Positions 17,105 to 26,898 of a stretch of DNA of 64,000 bases are shown piece after piece. Source of the DNA: Bacillus carboniphilus (GTDB lineage Bacteria; Bacillota; Bacilli; Bacillales; JC228); contig NZ_BAAADJ010000017.1 of assembly GCF_039522365.1 (NCBI RefSeq), forward strand, positions 62,001 through 126,000, written 5' to 3'. The stretch's first letter is position 1, and each line of letters starts with the position of its first letter. Position numbers and translations under genes: made by a program. The notes under the pieces were generated by a model, which had not been told where the DNA came from, did no database searches, and saw only the letters and a list, made by a program, of their open reading frames with translations.

Positions 17105-17381
17105 TACCGGGAACCGCTGTTTTAGAGTGGTGCGGTTTAATTTTTGTTAGACAAGCGGACTCAGGTTCCGCTATTTTATTGAAAATGCCGGTTTTCGAGG
17201 GGTATTCGGACTCAGGTTCCGCTATTTTGACATTTTCGATGCTTTTTCACCCATTTTTGGGCAAATAACGGATCGTCTGTCCGGATAACCACTGAAAAGG
17301 TACTTTTTTATACAAATAGCGGATCCTCTGTCCCACTGCTAGCACGACTAGCCATTATGCGGACTCAGGTTCCGCTATTTT
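17105..17381. repeat. Cluster of REP-like hairpin repeats (family A)
   Basis: Five copies of a short imperfect palindrome occur near 17155, 17206, 17263, 17314 and 17359. The pattern is GCGGA, about eight variable bases, TCCGC, then TATT. The third and fourth copies are inverted relative to the others. A degenerate sixth copy lies at about 17105. The same family recurs at 63297-63710. The region from 17091 to 17496 has no gene. Confidence 0.85.
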
Positions 17382-17496
17382 TATGGATAAATGACCCTAT
17401 TATTTTTACTTTCGAATATTTCGAGTCACTAATATCTTTTCAAATAAGTCGATATGCTTTATACTTTTATTTAGCGTAACGAAATAAATAAAGAAG

Positions 17497-18720
17497 GTGT
17501 TTACCATTTCAAGGGAAAAACGGAATCTCATCATCATGTGGTTCGCAAACTTTCTTGTCGCAGCAAGTGCCACAATGGTCATGCCCTTTTTATCTCTTTA
17601 TATTGAGACATTTGGGCAATTCAGTGATGAGTACGTTCAGAGATGGGCTGGCTTCGTATTCGGTATTACATTCTTGACAGCCTTTTTTGTATCTCCTATA
17701 TGGGGGAGAATCGGAGATCGATATGGGTATAAACCCATTCTTTTAATTAACGGTTTTGGTATTGCTACAAGTATCTTTTTTATGGGCTTTATGGATTCAG
17801 TCATGGGATTGTTTATTCTGCGATTCTTTATGGGGGCTGTTACTGGTTTTATTCCAACATCTTTAGCCCTCATTAGTGCCCAAACACCGAAGGAAAAAGC
17901 AGGGCAAGTATTAGGTACTCTTCAAACAGGTACTGTTTCTGGGGGACTATTCGGTCCGCTTTTGGGTGGTATGATGGCAGATGCGGTCGGCTTTGAATAC
18001 ACATTTATTATTACATCCATTTCGATTGCCATTGCAACACTGTTCGTGTTGATCGGAATTAAAGAAGCCCCTAAATCCGCAAAGGACAAAAAAGCAAGCA
18101 ATCACACGCGGAAAGAAGTATTTCAATTCATATTTAGTAATCGAGTTCTTGTAACCATCATGCTCATTTCACTCATTGTACAGGTAGCAAACTTTAGCAT
18201 CCAACCATTACTTGCGTTGTATGTGAGTGAATTAACGAGTGCAGGTAGCATAGCTTTCCTAGCCGGACTTGCCTTTTCAGCTACTGGATTTGGAAATTTA
18301 TTAGCCACACGGCAGTGGGGAAAACTTGGGGATAAAATTGGATATGAAAAAGTATTGCTTATTCTACTTCTCTCAGCAACCATTCTGTTTATTCCACAAG
18401 GTCTAGCTACCCACTTATGGCAATTAGTATTGTGTCGCTTCCTATTTGGTATGGCGATTGGAGGTATGATTCCTTGTGTAACAGCATATATCCGCAGGGT
18501 CGCCCCCATTCGAATGCAAGGAGAAATTCTAGGCTACAATGTTAGTTGTCGTTTCCTTGGGAATGTAATCGGTCCAGCCCTAGGTGGAATTATGTCTGGG
18601 TTGTTTGGAATATCAACTGTTTTCTTTATCACCAGTCTCATATTCCTATTTGGATTTTCACTCCTTTTTTGGAGTGTACGAAGAGAAAAGACAAGTGGAC
18701 GTACTGTTACCAACCATTAA
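17497..18720 (+). CDS. MFS transporter, multidrug exporter type
   Basis: A 407-residue major facilitator protein with twelve predicted transmembrane segments. Motif A is seen as GRIGDRYGYKP after helix 2 and its pseudo-repeat GKLGDKIGYEK in the second half; motif C-like glycines appear in GTVSGGLFGPLLGG. It resembles YuxJ/MdtG-like drug exporters, and in B. subtilis yuxJ lies near kapB, which fits. The start is uncertain: the GTG at 17497 lies inside the AAGGTG ribosome-site-like sequence, and an ATT nine bases later would have better spacing but is a rare start codon. Confidence 0.85.
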   Translation: MFTISREKRNLIIMWFANFLVAASATMVMPFLSLYIETFGQFSDEYVQRWAGFVFGITFLTAFFVSPIWGRIGDRYGYKPILLINGFGIATSIFFMGFMDSVMGLFILRFFMGAVTGFIPTSLALISAQTPKEKAGQVLGTLQTGTVSGGLFGPLLGGMMADAVGFEYTFIITSISIAIATLFVLIGIKEAPKSAKDKKASNHTRKEVFQFIFSNRVLVTIMLISLIVQVANFSIQPLLALYVSELTSAGSIAFLAGLAFSATGFGNLLATRQWGKLGDKIGYEKVLLILLLSATILFIPQGLATHLWQLVLCRFLFGMAIGGMIPCVTAYIRRVAPIRMQGEILGYNVSCRFLGNVIGPALGGIMSGLFGISTVFFITSLIFLFGFSLLFWSVRREKTSGRTVTNH

Positions 18721-18748
18721 AAAAGGAGCCAAAGCGGCTCCTTTTTTT
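18721..18748. terminator. Bidirectional terminator
   Basis: GGAGCC and GGCTCC form a stem with A-runs before and T-runs after, so it can serve the MFS gene and the small convergent gene. Confidence 0.88.
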
Positions 18749-18750
18749 GT

Positions 18751-18981
18751 CTATGATGCTGTTGAAATTCGAACATACTCACGTGATCGGAATTTTTTAA
18801 GCATCTTCTTATTAAGCATCATTTCTCCACCCTCTGTACTTAAAGGCATTAGATTGAGATCCCCTATTTCTTGATCCCACTCAATAAATTCATACTCTGA
18901 ATTATGATGCTCATTTGCCATCCATGCCATTCCAAAAAGGGTTACAAAAACGAGTCCACATACTGTGAGCTTTTTGAACAT
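18751..18981 (-). CDS. Small exported or membrane-anchored protein, unknown function
   Basis: A 76-residue protein with an N-terminal hydrophobic segment (MFKKLTVCGLVFVTLFGMAWMA) that could be a signal anchor, then a polar tail with acidic and basic stretches. The ATG at 18981 follows GGTGA by five bases; upstream in-frame ATGs extend the frame to 19011. It shares the bidirectional terminator with the MFS gene. No family is recognised. Confidence 0.5.
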   Translation of the reverse strand: MFKKLTVCGLVFVTLFGMAWMANEHHNSEYEFIEWDQEIGDLNLMPLSTEGGEMMLNKKMLKKFRSREYVRISTAS

Positions 18982-19208
18982 GTTCATCACCATGAATAGT
19001 CTTTGCATCATTCTTACTTTTTATACAATTAAATATGAAGGGATAGAAAAAGTGTCAAGGTAGAAGATAAATCTAAGTATGAATACTTTGTGACTATAAT
19101 GGCTATCGCATGCATTCACTATTCCATTCATGTATAATGATGGTGACTTTTCCAAGAAAAAAGGACAAGAAAAATACATACGAAAATTAAGACGAGGGGG
19201 GTTTTTCA

Positions 19209-21620
19209 TTGTCGCTTTTACATATAGCCATCATATCTCCTTTACTACTGGCTATTTTTGTTCCGATCTTTTATAAATGGTTTAGAAATTTTCATACTGG
19301 ATGGTTTGTCTTACCACTTCCAATTCTTTTATTTCTCTATTTCTTCTCCTTTTTAGGGGCTACGAAATCCGGGGAACCCATCATTGAAAGTATTGAATGG
19401 ATTCCATTCCTCAATATTCATTTCACTGCCTACATAGATGGCTTAGGTCTCTTATTTAGTTTGTTAATAACTGGGATCGGAGCTTTAGTTGTTCTATATT
19501 CCATTTATTATCTAGACAAAAATAAAGAACAATTAAATACGTTCTATGTTTATTTACTACTATTTATGGGTGCCATGCTTGGAGTGGTTCTCTCCGATAA
19601 CCTAATTGTGATGTATGCTTTCTGGGAACTTACAAGTTTTTCATCCTTTTTACTAATTGGCTATTGGTACCATAGAGAGAAATCACGTTACGGTGCTCAA
19701 AAATCGATGCTAATGACCGTTTTTGGTGGCCTTGCACTATTAGGAGCTATCCTTCTTTTATACGTAATAACTGGTTCTTTCAGCATTCGTGAAATCATTT
19801 CACAAGCAGACCTTGTATTAAATCATGATCTGTTCTTAGTTACTATGATTTTATTATTACTTGGTGCCTTTACAAAATCAGCACAGTTTCCATTTCATAT
19901 TTGGTTACCAGATGCTATGGAAGCACCAACACCTGTAAGTGCTTATTTACACTCCGCCACCATGGTTAAAGCCGGAATCTATTTAGTAGCTCGGTTTACG
20001 CCTTTGTTTGGTGAGACGGCCGAATGGTTCTGGATAGTCACTTCCTTTGGGATCTTCACTCTATTTTGGGGATCATTTAATGCCGTAAAACAAACCGACT
20101 TGAAAAGTATTTTAGCTTTTTCAACCGTGAGTCAGCTAGGAATGATTATGTCCTTACTCGGTGCAGGCGCTGCTTCTATTCACTTTGGCTTAGATGAAAA
20201 TATTTTTACAGTAGCAACGTCAGCTGCAATCTTTCACTTAGTGAATCACGCAACCTTTAAAGGTAGTTTATTTATGGTAGTGGGAATCGTTGACCATGAA
20301 ACTGGGACAAGAGATATTCGAAAACTTGGTGGTTTAATGACCATCATGCCCATCACGTTTACCATTGCTCTATTAGGTACATTTTCAATGGCGGGGCTAC
20401 CACCTTTTAATGGTTTCCTAAGTAAAGAGATGTTCTTTACGGGAATGGTTCGTCTTACAGAAATGAATTTATTCCAGTTGGAAACATGGGGACTACTATT
20501 CCCTGTCTTAGCTTGGATAGCTAGTATTTTCACTTTTATTTATAGCATGACTATTTTCTTTAGAACCTTTACAGGAAAATTACAACCCGAAAAACTTAAG
20601 AAGGAGCCTCATGAAGCTCCTCTCGGCATGTTGATTCCACCAGTGATTTTGGGTTCACTAGTTGTGATTTTTGGATTTTTTCCAAACTTGATTGCAGACA
20701 ACATTATTGAACCAACAATGGAAAGTGTACTTCCTGCACTACTTGGTGAAGGTGATCATTTCCATGTTCATATTTCTTTCTGGCATGGGTTTAACATTGA
20801 GCTTTATATGACGATTGGTGTTATAGCTTTAGGAACCCTTTTGTTCTTAACACAGTCAAAATGGCGTGGAATCTATAATAGATTACCTGAGCAAGTTACA
20901 CTTAATTATTTCTACGACCGTGGACTTTTACTTACGCAACGTGGCGCTTTTAACATGACTAAAGGGTATATGACAGGTTTTATTCGTTCGTACCTGGTAT
21001 ACATTTTTATATTTTTTGTTGCGATCCTGTTGTGGACACTGTTCTATACTGGTGCGTTCCGATTGAACTGGGAGACAGCCTCTTCTATTGGGGTATATGA
21101 AGTTATTCTAGCCTTAGTAATGATTGCCGGAACGATAACCATACTTGCGGCTAAGTCTCGATTGACAGCTATTATCGCATTAGGTGCAGTTGGGTACACT
21201 GTTGCTTTGTTATTTGTTGTATTCAGGGCACCAGATTTAGCATTAACACAGCTAGTAATTGAAACCATATCAGTTGCATTATTCCTACTATGCTTCTATC
21301 ACCTACCAAAGCTAAAGAGAGAAGAAAGAATGGCATTTAAGCTTAACAATGCTCTTATTGCCTTAGGTGTAGGGATAACGGTCACTTTAATTGCTTTGTC
21401 TGCTCATAGTACAAAGATATTTGAACCCATTTCTCAATATTATGTTGAAAACACATATGAACAGGCACATGGTAAAAATATGGTTAACGTCATCTTAGTT
21501 GATTTTCGTGGTTTCGATACCTTGTTTGAAATTTGCGTACTCGGTATTGCCGCCCTTGGGATCTATGCAATGATTAAGCTTCGCATGAGTGGAAAGGAGG
21601 AAAAGCATGAAAACCAATGA
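19209..21620 (+). CDS. mrpA: Na+/H+ antiporter Mrp subunit A
   Basis: The largest Mrp subunit, 803 residues with about twenty transmembrane helices. The N-terminal two thirds is homologous to NuoL (GAFTKSAQFPFHIWLPDAMEAPTPVSAYLHSATMVKAGIYL is diagnostic, including the conserved lysines), and the C-terminal part carries the MrpA-specific MrpB-like domain. The complex exchanges cytoplasmic Na+ for H+ and supports alkali and salt tolerance. The start is TTG at 19209, seven bases after GAGGGGGG. It opens a seven-gene operon and overlaps mrpB by 14 bases. Confidence 0.97.
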   Translation: MSLLHIAIISPLLLAIFVPIFYKWFRNFHTGWFVLPLPILLFLYFFSFLGATKSGEPIIESIEWIPFLNIHFTAYIDGLGLLFSLLITGIGALVVLYSIYYLDKNKEQLNTFYVYLLLFMGAMLGVVLSDNLIVMYAFWELTSFSSFLLIGYWYHREKSRYGAQKSMLMTVFGGLALLGAILLLYVITGSFSIREIISQADLVLNHDLFLVTMILLLLGAFTKSAQFPFHIWLPDAMEAPTPVSAYLHSATMVKAGIYLVARFTPLFGETAEWFWIVTSFGIFTLFWGSFNAVKQTDLKSILAFSTVSQLGMIMSLLGAGAASIHFGLDENIFTVATSAAIFHLVNHATFKGSLFMVVGIVDHETGTRDIRKLGGLMTIMPITFTIALLGTFSMAGLPPFNGFLSKEMFFTGMVRLTEMNLFQLETWGLLFPVLAWIASIFTFIYSMTIFFRTFTGKLQPEKLKKEPHEAPLGMLIPPVILGSLVVIFGFFPNLIADNIIEPTMESVLPALLGEGDHFHVHISFWHGFNIELYMTIGVIALGTLLFLTQSKWRGIYNRLPEQVTLNYFYDRGLLLTQRGAFNMTKGYMTGFIRSYLVYIFIFFVAILLWTLFYTGAFRLNWETASSIGVYEVILALVMIAGTITILAAKSRLTAIIALGAVGYTVALLFVVFRAPDLALTQLVIETISVALFLLCFYHLPKLKREERMAFKLNNALIALGVGITVTLIALSAHSTKIFEPISQYYVENTYEQAHGKNMVNVILVDFRGFDTLFEICVLGIAALGIYAMIKLRMSGKEEKHENQ

Positions 21621-22029
21621 TGTTATTCTTCAAGTGGTTACTAAAGTAACCGTGTTTATCATCATTTTGTTCTCTATCCACATCTTTTTTGCAGGGCATT
21701 ACACGCCAGGTGGTGGCTTCATTGGTGGGTTAATGACTGCAGGTGCGATTGTATTACTACTATTGGCTTATGATATAAAAACAGTAGCTTCCATCCTGCC
21801 AATTGACTTTAAAATATTGGCTGCAATCGGGCTTCTCATTGCAGTCCTTACAAGTGCAGGAGCATTGGTTTTTGATTTACCATTCTTAACACACGGCTAC
21901 TGGGAAATTAATTTACCACTGTTAGGCGAAACCGGTTTACACACAGCTGTTTTCTTTGACACGGGTGTCTATTTAGTCGTAATCGGTGTCACGTTAACCA
22001 TTATTCAAACGATTGGAGTGAGTGAATAA
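21607..22029 (+). CDS. mrpB: Na+/H+ antiporter Mrp subunit B
   Basis: A 140-residue membrane protein of four helices with the MrpB signature [22 protein letters not shown]. The ATG at 21607 follows AAAGGAGG by six bases; the longer frame from 21589 lies inside mrpA. It ends in TAATG, shared with the start of mrpC, which indicates translational coupling. Confidence 0.95.
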   Translation: MKTNDVILQVVTKVTVFIIILFSIHIFFAGHYTPGGGFIGGLMTAGAIVLLLLAYDIKTVASILPIDFKILAAIGLLIAVLTSAGALVFDLPFLTHGYWEINLPLLGETGLHTAVFFDTGVYLVVIGVTLTIIQTIGVSE

Positions 22030-22370
22030 TGGAAATTCTAATGTCATTTGTTATTGGATTTTTATTTATGAGTGCCGTGTATCTAATGCTTTCAAAAAGC
22101 TTATTAAGAATCATTATTGGTACAGGTCTACTAAGCCATGGAGCTCACCTATTGTTACTAACTATGGGTGGATTAAAGACTGGTGCTGCTCCGTTACTTG
22201 GGGAGCACGCACCAGATTATACCGACCCACTACCTCAGGCTCTCATTTTAACAGCCATTGTTATTAGTTTTGGGGTAACTGCGTTTTTCCTTGTACTTGC
22301 ATACAGAGCTTATCAAGAGCTTGGTACTGATAATATGGATCGGTTGAGAGGAAACGAAAGTCATGAGTAA
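22029..22370 (+). CDS. mrpC: Na+/H+ antiporter Mrp subunit C
   Basis: A 113-residue NuoK-like subunit with three transmembrane helices. Conserved residues of the family occur in [20 protein letters not shown] and [21 protein letters not shown]. It overlaps mrpB by one base and mrpD by eight. Confidence 0.95.
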   Translation: MEILMSFVIGFLFMSAVYLMLSKSLLRIIIGTGLLSHGAHLLLLTMGGLKTGAAPLLGEHAPDYTDPLPQALILTAIVISFGVTAFFLVLAYRAYQELGTDNMDRLRGNESHE

Positions 22371-23847
22371 TCTACTAATTTATCCATTATTAATTCCATT
22401 ACTTACAGCCATTTTGTTAATATTCTTTAAAAGTGTACCTTTACAAAGAACCCTTTCCGTCATTTCGACACTACTTACTACATTGGCAGCAGGTTTACTC
22501 ATTTATGCCAATCAGAGTGATGGAATTCAAAGTGTAAATCTGGGTAACTGGGCAGCTCCTTTTGGAATTAGCTTAGTATCAGATATGTTATCAGCACTTT
22601 TAGTAACTACTTCAAGTTTTATCACTTTAGTTTGCCTCCTATATGCGTTTAGGACGATTGGAGAGGATCGAGAAAAGTTTTATTTTTATCCTGTTGTACA
22701 ATTCCTCTTATTAGGGGTTAATGGTGCCTTTACAACAGGAGATATCTTCAATTTATTTGTCTTTTTTGAAGTCATGCTTATGTCTTCATATGTGCTTATA
22801 GTGTTAGGTGGAACGAAAATACAATTACGCGAATCATTGAAGTATATATTAGTTAACATTATCTCTTCATCCCTTTTTGTTATCGGTGTAGCCTATTTGT
22901 ACTCTGTAACTGGGACACTAAATATGGCACACCTCTCTGTTCGAATTGCAGAGGTCGGTACTGAAGGGACCGGTGTACTTACAGTAATAGCTGTCTTATT
23001 CCTTGTAGTGTTTGGGTTAAAAGGGGCCATTTTCCCATTGTTCTTTTGGTTACCAGGTTCGTATTATGCACCACCTATCCCGGTTATGGCATTATTCGGG
23101 GCATTACTTACCAAGGTTGGAGTCTACTCCATCATGAGAACTTACACCCTCATTTTCCAACAAGACGTTGCTTTTACACACTCTTTACTTGGTTGGCTTG
23201 CATTACTCACCATCGTATTTGGAGTGATCGGAGCAATTGCATATTGGGATATTAAGAAAATCATTATCTATAATATCATGATTGCAGTGGGTGTGATCCT
23301 TTTTGGAGTATCCACCATGTCAGAAGCAGGTTTAACTGGCTCAATCTTTTATATCATTCACGATATGATTATCAAAGCGGCTCTTTTCCTATTAGTTGGT
23401 GTGATCATTGCTATCACAGGTACAAGCAACTTAAAAGAAATTAGCGGCTTAATCAAAAGATACCCACTTCTCGCTTGGACTTTCTTTATTTCAGCCCTTG
23501 TTCTTGCAGGGATTCCACCCTTTAGTGGATTTGTTGGAAAAATTTTAATTGCACAGGGCGGGTTCTATGAAGGTGAAATGGTCGGTAGTCTAGTTGTTAT
23601 ATTCTCAAGTCTTTTTGTTTTATTTTCTGTTATGAAAATATTCATCAACGGTTTCTGGGGAACCCCAAAGAATTGGAGTAAAGAAGATCAGGTACCTGTA
23701 AAGAGACTACTGCTTCCATGTATGTTATTAGTTACCGTTTCTGTTTTATATGGGTTTGGTGCAGAATTAACAGAACCGTTTATTTCTAAAGCAGCAGAAA
23801 GCTTAATCGACCCTTCTGTTTATGTTGATGCTGTTTTAAAGGAGTAG
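22363..23847 (+). CDS. mrpD: Na+/H+ antiporter Mrp subunit D
   Basis: A 494-residue subunit homologous to NuoM/NuoN, with fourteen predicted helices. The proton-pathway segment [22 protein letters not shown] and the second lysine region [18 protein letters not shown] are intact. MrpA and MrpD form the ion-translocating core of the complex. Confidence 0.96.
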   Translation: MSNLLIYPLLIPLLTAILLIFFKSVPLQRTLSVISTLLTTLAAGLLIYANQSDGIQSVNLGNWAAPFGISLVSDMLSALLVTTSSFITLVCLLYAFRTIGEDREKFYFYPVVQFLLLGVNGAFTTGDIFNLFVFFEVMLMSSYVLIVLGGTKIQLRESLKYILVNIISSSLFVIGVAYLYSVTGTLNMAHLSVRIAEVGTEGTGVLTVIAVLFLVVFGLKGAIFPLFFWLPGSYYAPPIPVMALFGALLTKVGVYSIMRTYTLIFQQDVAFTHSLLGWLALLTIVFGVIGAIAYWDIKKIIIYNIMIAVGVILFGVSTMSEAGLTGSIFYIIHDMIIKAALFLLVGVIIAITGTSNLKEISGLIKRYPLLAWTFFISALVLAGIPPFSGFVGKILIAQGGFYEGEMVGSLVVIFSSLFVLFSVMKIFINGFWGTPKNWSKEDQVPVKRLLLPCMLLVTVSVLYGFGAELTEPFISKAAESLIDPSVYVDAVLKE

Positions 23848-23853
23848 AGTGTT

Positions 23854-24330
23854 ATGGCTTTTCAAATGTTGTTAAATGTTTTTCTTGCATTCATATGGAT
23901 GTTTCTACAAGACACCTATGACAGCCAAACATTCCTAGTTGGATATATCCTTGGTCTTCTTATCCTTTTTGGAATGAGGCGATACTTTCATTCAAGGTTT
24001 TATGTAGCACGGGCTTGGGCAATTGTAAAACTAATCTTGATTTTCTTTAAAGAACTTTTACTCGCCAATCTATCCGTTCTTAAGTTAATTTTAAAACCAA
24101 AGCTTGATATTCAACCTGGTATTTTTGCTCTCCCAACTGATTTAAAGAGGGACTGGGAGATTACCGTTCTATCACTACTTATTACATTAACTCCAGGAAC
24201 ACTTGTGATTTCGGTATCAGAGGATCAAAAAACGTTATTCGTACATGCTATGAACTTAGGTGAAATACAGGATGAGATTAACGCCATTAAAAGTTCATTC
24301 GAAAAAGCAATTATGGAGGTGAGTCGTTAA
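23854..24330 (+). CDS. mrpE: Na+/H+ antiporter Mrp subunit E
   Basis: A 158-residue subunit with two or three N-terminal helices and a soluble C-terminal domain containing ITLTPGTLVISVSEDQKTLFVHAMN, the family signature. AAGGAG precedes the ATG. Its stop overlaps the start of mrpF. Confidence 0.95.
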   Translation: MAFQMLLNVFLAFIWMFLQDTYDSQTFLVGYILGLLILFGMRRYFHSRFYVARAWAIVKLILIFFKELLLANLSVLKLILKPKLDIQPGIFALPTDLKRDWEITVLSLLITLTPGTLVISVSEDQKTLFVHAMNLGEIQDEINAIKSSFEKAIMEVSR

Positions 24331-24617
24331 TGCTCGAAACAGTACTAACTATCTCCCTGATTGCGGTTTCACTGTCTATGTTAGGCCTTATTTTTCGTGT
24401 CATTAAAGGACCTTCAACTCCTGACAGAGTCATTGCCCTTGACGGAATTGGAATCAACCTAATAGCTATTGTGGCGATCATTTCAATTCTTTTAAAAACG
24501 AATGCTTTTTTAGAGGTCATTCTTTTAATTGGAGTTCTTGCTTTTATTGGTACAGTAGCTTTTTCCAAATTCTTAGAGAAGGGAGTTGTCATTGAACATG
24601 ACCGAGACAATCATTGA
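24330..24617 (+). CDS. mrpF: Na+/H+ antiporter Mrp subunit F
   Basis: A 95-residue, three-helix subunit. [24 protein letters not shown] contains the conserved Asp-Arg motif of MrpF/PhaF proteins. It overlaps mrpG. Confidence 0.95.
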   Translation: MLETVLTISLIAVSLSMLGLIFRVIKGPSTPDRVIALDGIGINLIAIVAIISILLKTNAFLEVILLIGVLAFIGTVAFSKFLEKGVVIEHDRDNH

Positions 24618-24957
24618 AGTCCTTGTCGCCTTTTTCATTGGAATAGGGGCCCTTCTCTCTTTGGTAGCAACCTTTGGGGTTATACGTTTACCAGATATTT
24701 ATACGCGTAACCATGCGGCCTCAAAAAGTGCTACTCTTGGCATTATGATGATTTTAATTGGGACGTTTTTATACTTCTGGCAAATGGAAGGTCACTTTAA
24801 TTCAAGAATTATATTAGCGATTTTCTTTATCTTTTTGACTTCTCCTGTAGCTGGCCATCTAATTGCACGTGCTGCCTATAATTCTGGCGTAAAGCTTTGG
24901 GAAAAAAGCAAATATGATGACCTTCAAAAGGAAGAATCTTCTTCCAAAGAAATGTAG
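24598..24957 (+). CDS. mrpG: Na+/H+ antiporter Mrp subunit G
   Basis: A 119-residue, three-helix subunit with the family block [30 protein letters not shown]. The start is taken as ATG 24598; a TTG at 24592 has better spacing from GGGAG and would add two residues. It completes a full mrpABCDEFG operon; no terminator was found immediately after it. Confidence 0.93.
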   Translation: MTETIIEVLVAFFIGIGALLSLVATFGVIRLPDIYTRNHAASKSATLGIMMILIGTFLYFWQMEGHFNSRIILAIFFIFLTSPVAGHLIARAAYNSGVKLWEKSKYDDLQKEESSSKEM

Positions 24958-25048
24958 AGTTTAATTGGATAAAAATCCCTCCATTGACATAAATGGTTTA
25001 GGAGCATAATAAAAATGCAGACTCAACTAGATATTGGAGGGACAATTC

Positions 25049-25225
25049 ATGTATCGAATTCGTGAGGGGTTAATCCCAACCATCTTGGGTGCCATTGTGA
25101 CAACGCTCGGCATTGTTTTAGGTCAAAATCGTAAAGTAGACAAAATGCTCTCAAGTACTGTGCTAGGCTTCGGTCTTGCTCATATCGTTTTAGGTATTAT
25201 TGATTTATTTGAACATCGTTATTAA
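25049..25225 (+). CDS. Small membrane protein, unknown function
   Basis: A 58-residue protein with two hydrophobic segments separated by a basic turn (GQNRKVDK). GGAGGG sits seven bases before the ATG. It lies about 90 bases after mrpG in the same direction, so it might be transcribed with the antiporter, but nothing links the functions. Confidence 0.6.
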   Translation: MYRIREGLIPTILGAIVTTLGIVLGQNRKVDKMLSSTVLGFGLAHIVLGIIDLFEHRY

Positions 25226-25226
25226 A

Positions 25227-25257
25227 AAAGCAGCAATCCAATTGGATTGCTGCTTTC
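25227..25257. terminator. Bidirectional terminator
   Basis: AAGCAGCAATCC and GGATTGCTGCTTT make a near-perfect stem between convergent genes, with A and T tracts on both sides. Confidence 0.9.
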
Positions 25258-25264
25258 TCATTAT

Positions 25265-25858
25265 CTAATGTTCTCTGACTCTTTTCCTTTTTCTCCAAAT
25301 AAAATACGCCGTGACGCCTAGTCCTGCCAGTCCGACCAAAACAGCCTCTCTAAAATAAATTCGAAGAGTATCAATTTCTTCTCCAAACCAGTACCCGATT
25401 TGGAACAGGGCCACAGTCCAAACAAATGCTGCAGAATATGCTAGGATTGCAAAAGTTTTATATTTTAGCTTACTTACCCCATATAGAAAAGGCACCAAAT
25501 TCCTCAATCCAGGTAAAAAATAGCTAAGTGGGAGGGAAAATGTATGATACTTATTCATAAAATTTAGTGAACGGTCTATAGAATGACTAAACCGCTTATA
25601 TTTTTTCAACTGTAACAGTAGCGGGCTTCCGACACATCTCCCTAAAAGATAAGTAGTAGTTAAGGCACAGACAATACCTAAATAGACCACAAAAAATGCA
25701 TATCCAATAACTAGAACTTCCGATGAACTAATAAATCCAACCGTCAGAACAATGACTTCATTGGGAATCGGTGCTCCAAAAACACCTAACCAAAGCCACA
25801 AAAATAGTCCAACATAACCAAACTGGTCGACAACTTCAGCAATCGATTCTAGCTCCAA
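25265..25858 (-). CDS. DedA family membrane protein
   Basis: A 197-residue protein of the DedA/VTT family, whose members include lipid flippases such as UptA. The conserved acidic motif GAPIPNEVIV and the basic motif FLPGLRNLVPFLYG, both needed for function in the family, are present together with five or six hydrophobic segments. It is a single gene, convergent with the small membrane protein gene after mrp. Confidence 0.9.
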   Translation of the reverse strand: MELESIAEVVDQFGYVGLFLWLWLGVFGAPIPNEVIVLTVGFISSSEVLVIGYAFFVVYLGIVCALTTTYLLGRCVGSPLLLQLKKYKRFSHSIDRSLNFMNKYHTFSLPLSYFLPGLRNLVPFLYGVSKLKYKTFAILAYSAAFVWTVALFQIGYWFGEEIDTLRIYFREAVLVGLAGLGVTAYFIWRKRKRVREH

Positions 25859-26029
25859 TTCAGATCCCGCCTAATCTTCCGTTCATATTCTCTTCTTATC
25901 ATTATTAACTATATTACAACTAGAGATTTCTAACAAACATAATCTCCAAGATTACTAGCATATTATGGAAAGGATTAGTTAACTTCGGGCAGAATGATTA
26001 TGAAATTAAATAGAATGGAGGGAAATGTA

Positions 26030-26416
26030 ATGTTTCGACGCTCAAGGTACCTACCTCCCTTTCACCCAACATACTATCCGTCTCCATATGGATTGCTACC
26101 TTGGCAATCTTTTCATAGACAATTTCTGGATGTGGATCCACATTTATTTGTTGAATCAGCTAAAGTAACAAAGCCCATCCTCTCAGATGTTCAAAAAATA
26201 CTTGATCGAATAGAAACATCCAATGATTTTTCAAAAAAGCTAATGGATGCAGCACAAAAGTCTAAAATGGACGAGGTGAATAAAATGATTACGAATATTG
26301 GTCTCAAAACAATACCAAGAATTGAGTTTAATCCAGAAGGGTTAAAACTGTATTTCTTAGGAAAATCAGGAGAGGCTGACTGCTGTCGTGTAAATATTGT
26401 TTTAAGATGGAGATAA
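26030..26416 (+). CDS. Hypothetical protein, Pro/Tyr-rich N-terminus
   Basis: A 128-residue soluble protein. The first 35 residues are rich in Pro, Tyr and aromatic residues (YLPPFHPTYYPSPYGLLPW); the rest alternates helical, charged segments and ends CCRVNIVLRWR. The ATG at 26030 follows GGAGGG by seven bases. Such N-termini occur in some spore surface proteins, which is only a suggestion. It is convergent with the His/Gly-rich protein gene. Confidence 0.65.
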   Translation: MFRRSRYLPPFHPTYYPSPYGLLPWQSFHRQFLDVDPHLFVESAKVTKPILSDVQKILDRIETSNDFSKKLMDAAQKSKMDEVNKMITNIGLKTIPRIEFNPEGLKLYFLGKSGEADCCRVNIVLRWR

Positions 26417-26475
26417 CACCTATATAGTAATATAGTATGAGACAACTCGGTGAAATAACTCACAATAATGAATAC

Positions 26476-26507
26476 AAAAAAATAGCCCCTCTTGGGCTAT
26501 TTTTTTA
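26476..26507. terminator. Bidirectional terminator
   Basis: AAATAGCCC and GGGCTATTT with T and A tracts, between convergent genes. Confidence 0.88.
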
Positions 26508-26804
26508 GTAATATGGATAGTACGAATTGTTCGGGTATTGGTAAGGGTTTGGAGGATAAGCAGGCGGTGGCGGTGGATAGGAATATCCATACGGTTGTTG
26601 CGGTGTAACAGCACTTCCCAATAATCCACCTAATACTCCACCAAGAAAGGCTCCTCCTGGATAGTAACTAGAACCACCATGATATCCTCCATGGTGACCG
26701 CCATGATGGCCTCCGTGATGATGACCTCCGTGATGGCCTCCGTGATGACTTCCGTGATGACCTCCGTGTTGACCATACCCTTTTGGTTTCGGTCTTTGAT
26801 GCAT
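26505..26804 (-). CDS. His/Gly-rich low-complexity protein
   Basis: A 99-residue protein with three zones: a basic start (MHQRPKPKGYGQ), a run of about 35 residues built from HHGG units, a short hydrophobic Gly-rich stretch (GAFLGGVLGGLLGSAV), and a Pro/Tyr/Asn-rich tail ending NNSYYPYY. The ATG at 26804 follows AAAGGAGG by seven bases. The histidine run should bind Ni, Zn or Cu. The glycine stretch and Tyr/Pro tail resemble spore coat and surface proteins. No function can be assigned. Confidence 0.7.
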   Translation of the reverse strand: MHQRPKPKGYGQHGGHHGSHHGGHHGGHHHGGHHGGHHGGYHGGSSYYPGGAFLGGVLGGLLGSAVTPQQPYGYSYPPPPPAYPPNPYQYPNNSYYPYY

Positions 26805-26898
26805 AGGTAAACCTCCTTTAGTTCGGCTACTACTGGTGCCTACACTACTTGTATATGCATAGGAGGTTTGTACCGCATGGGCTTTACATATATTCAAA

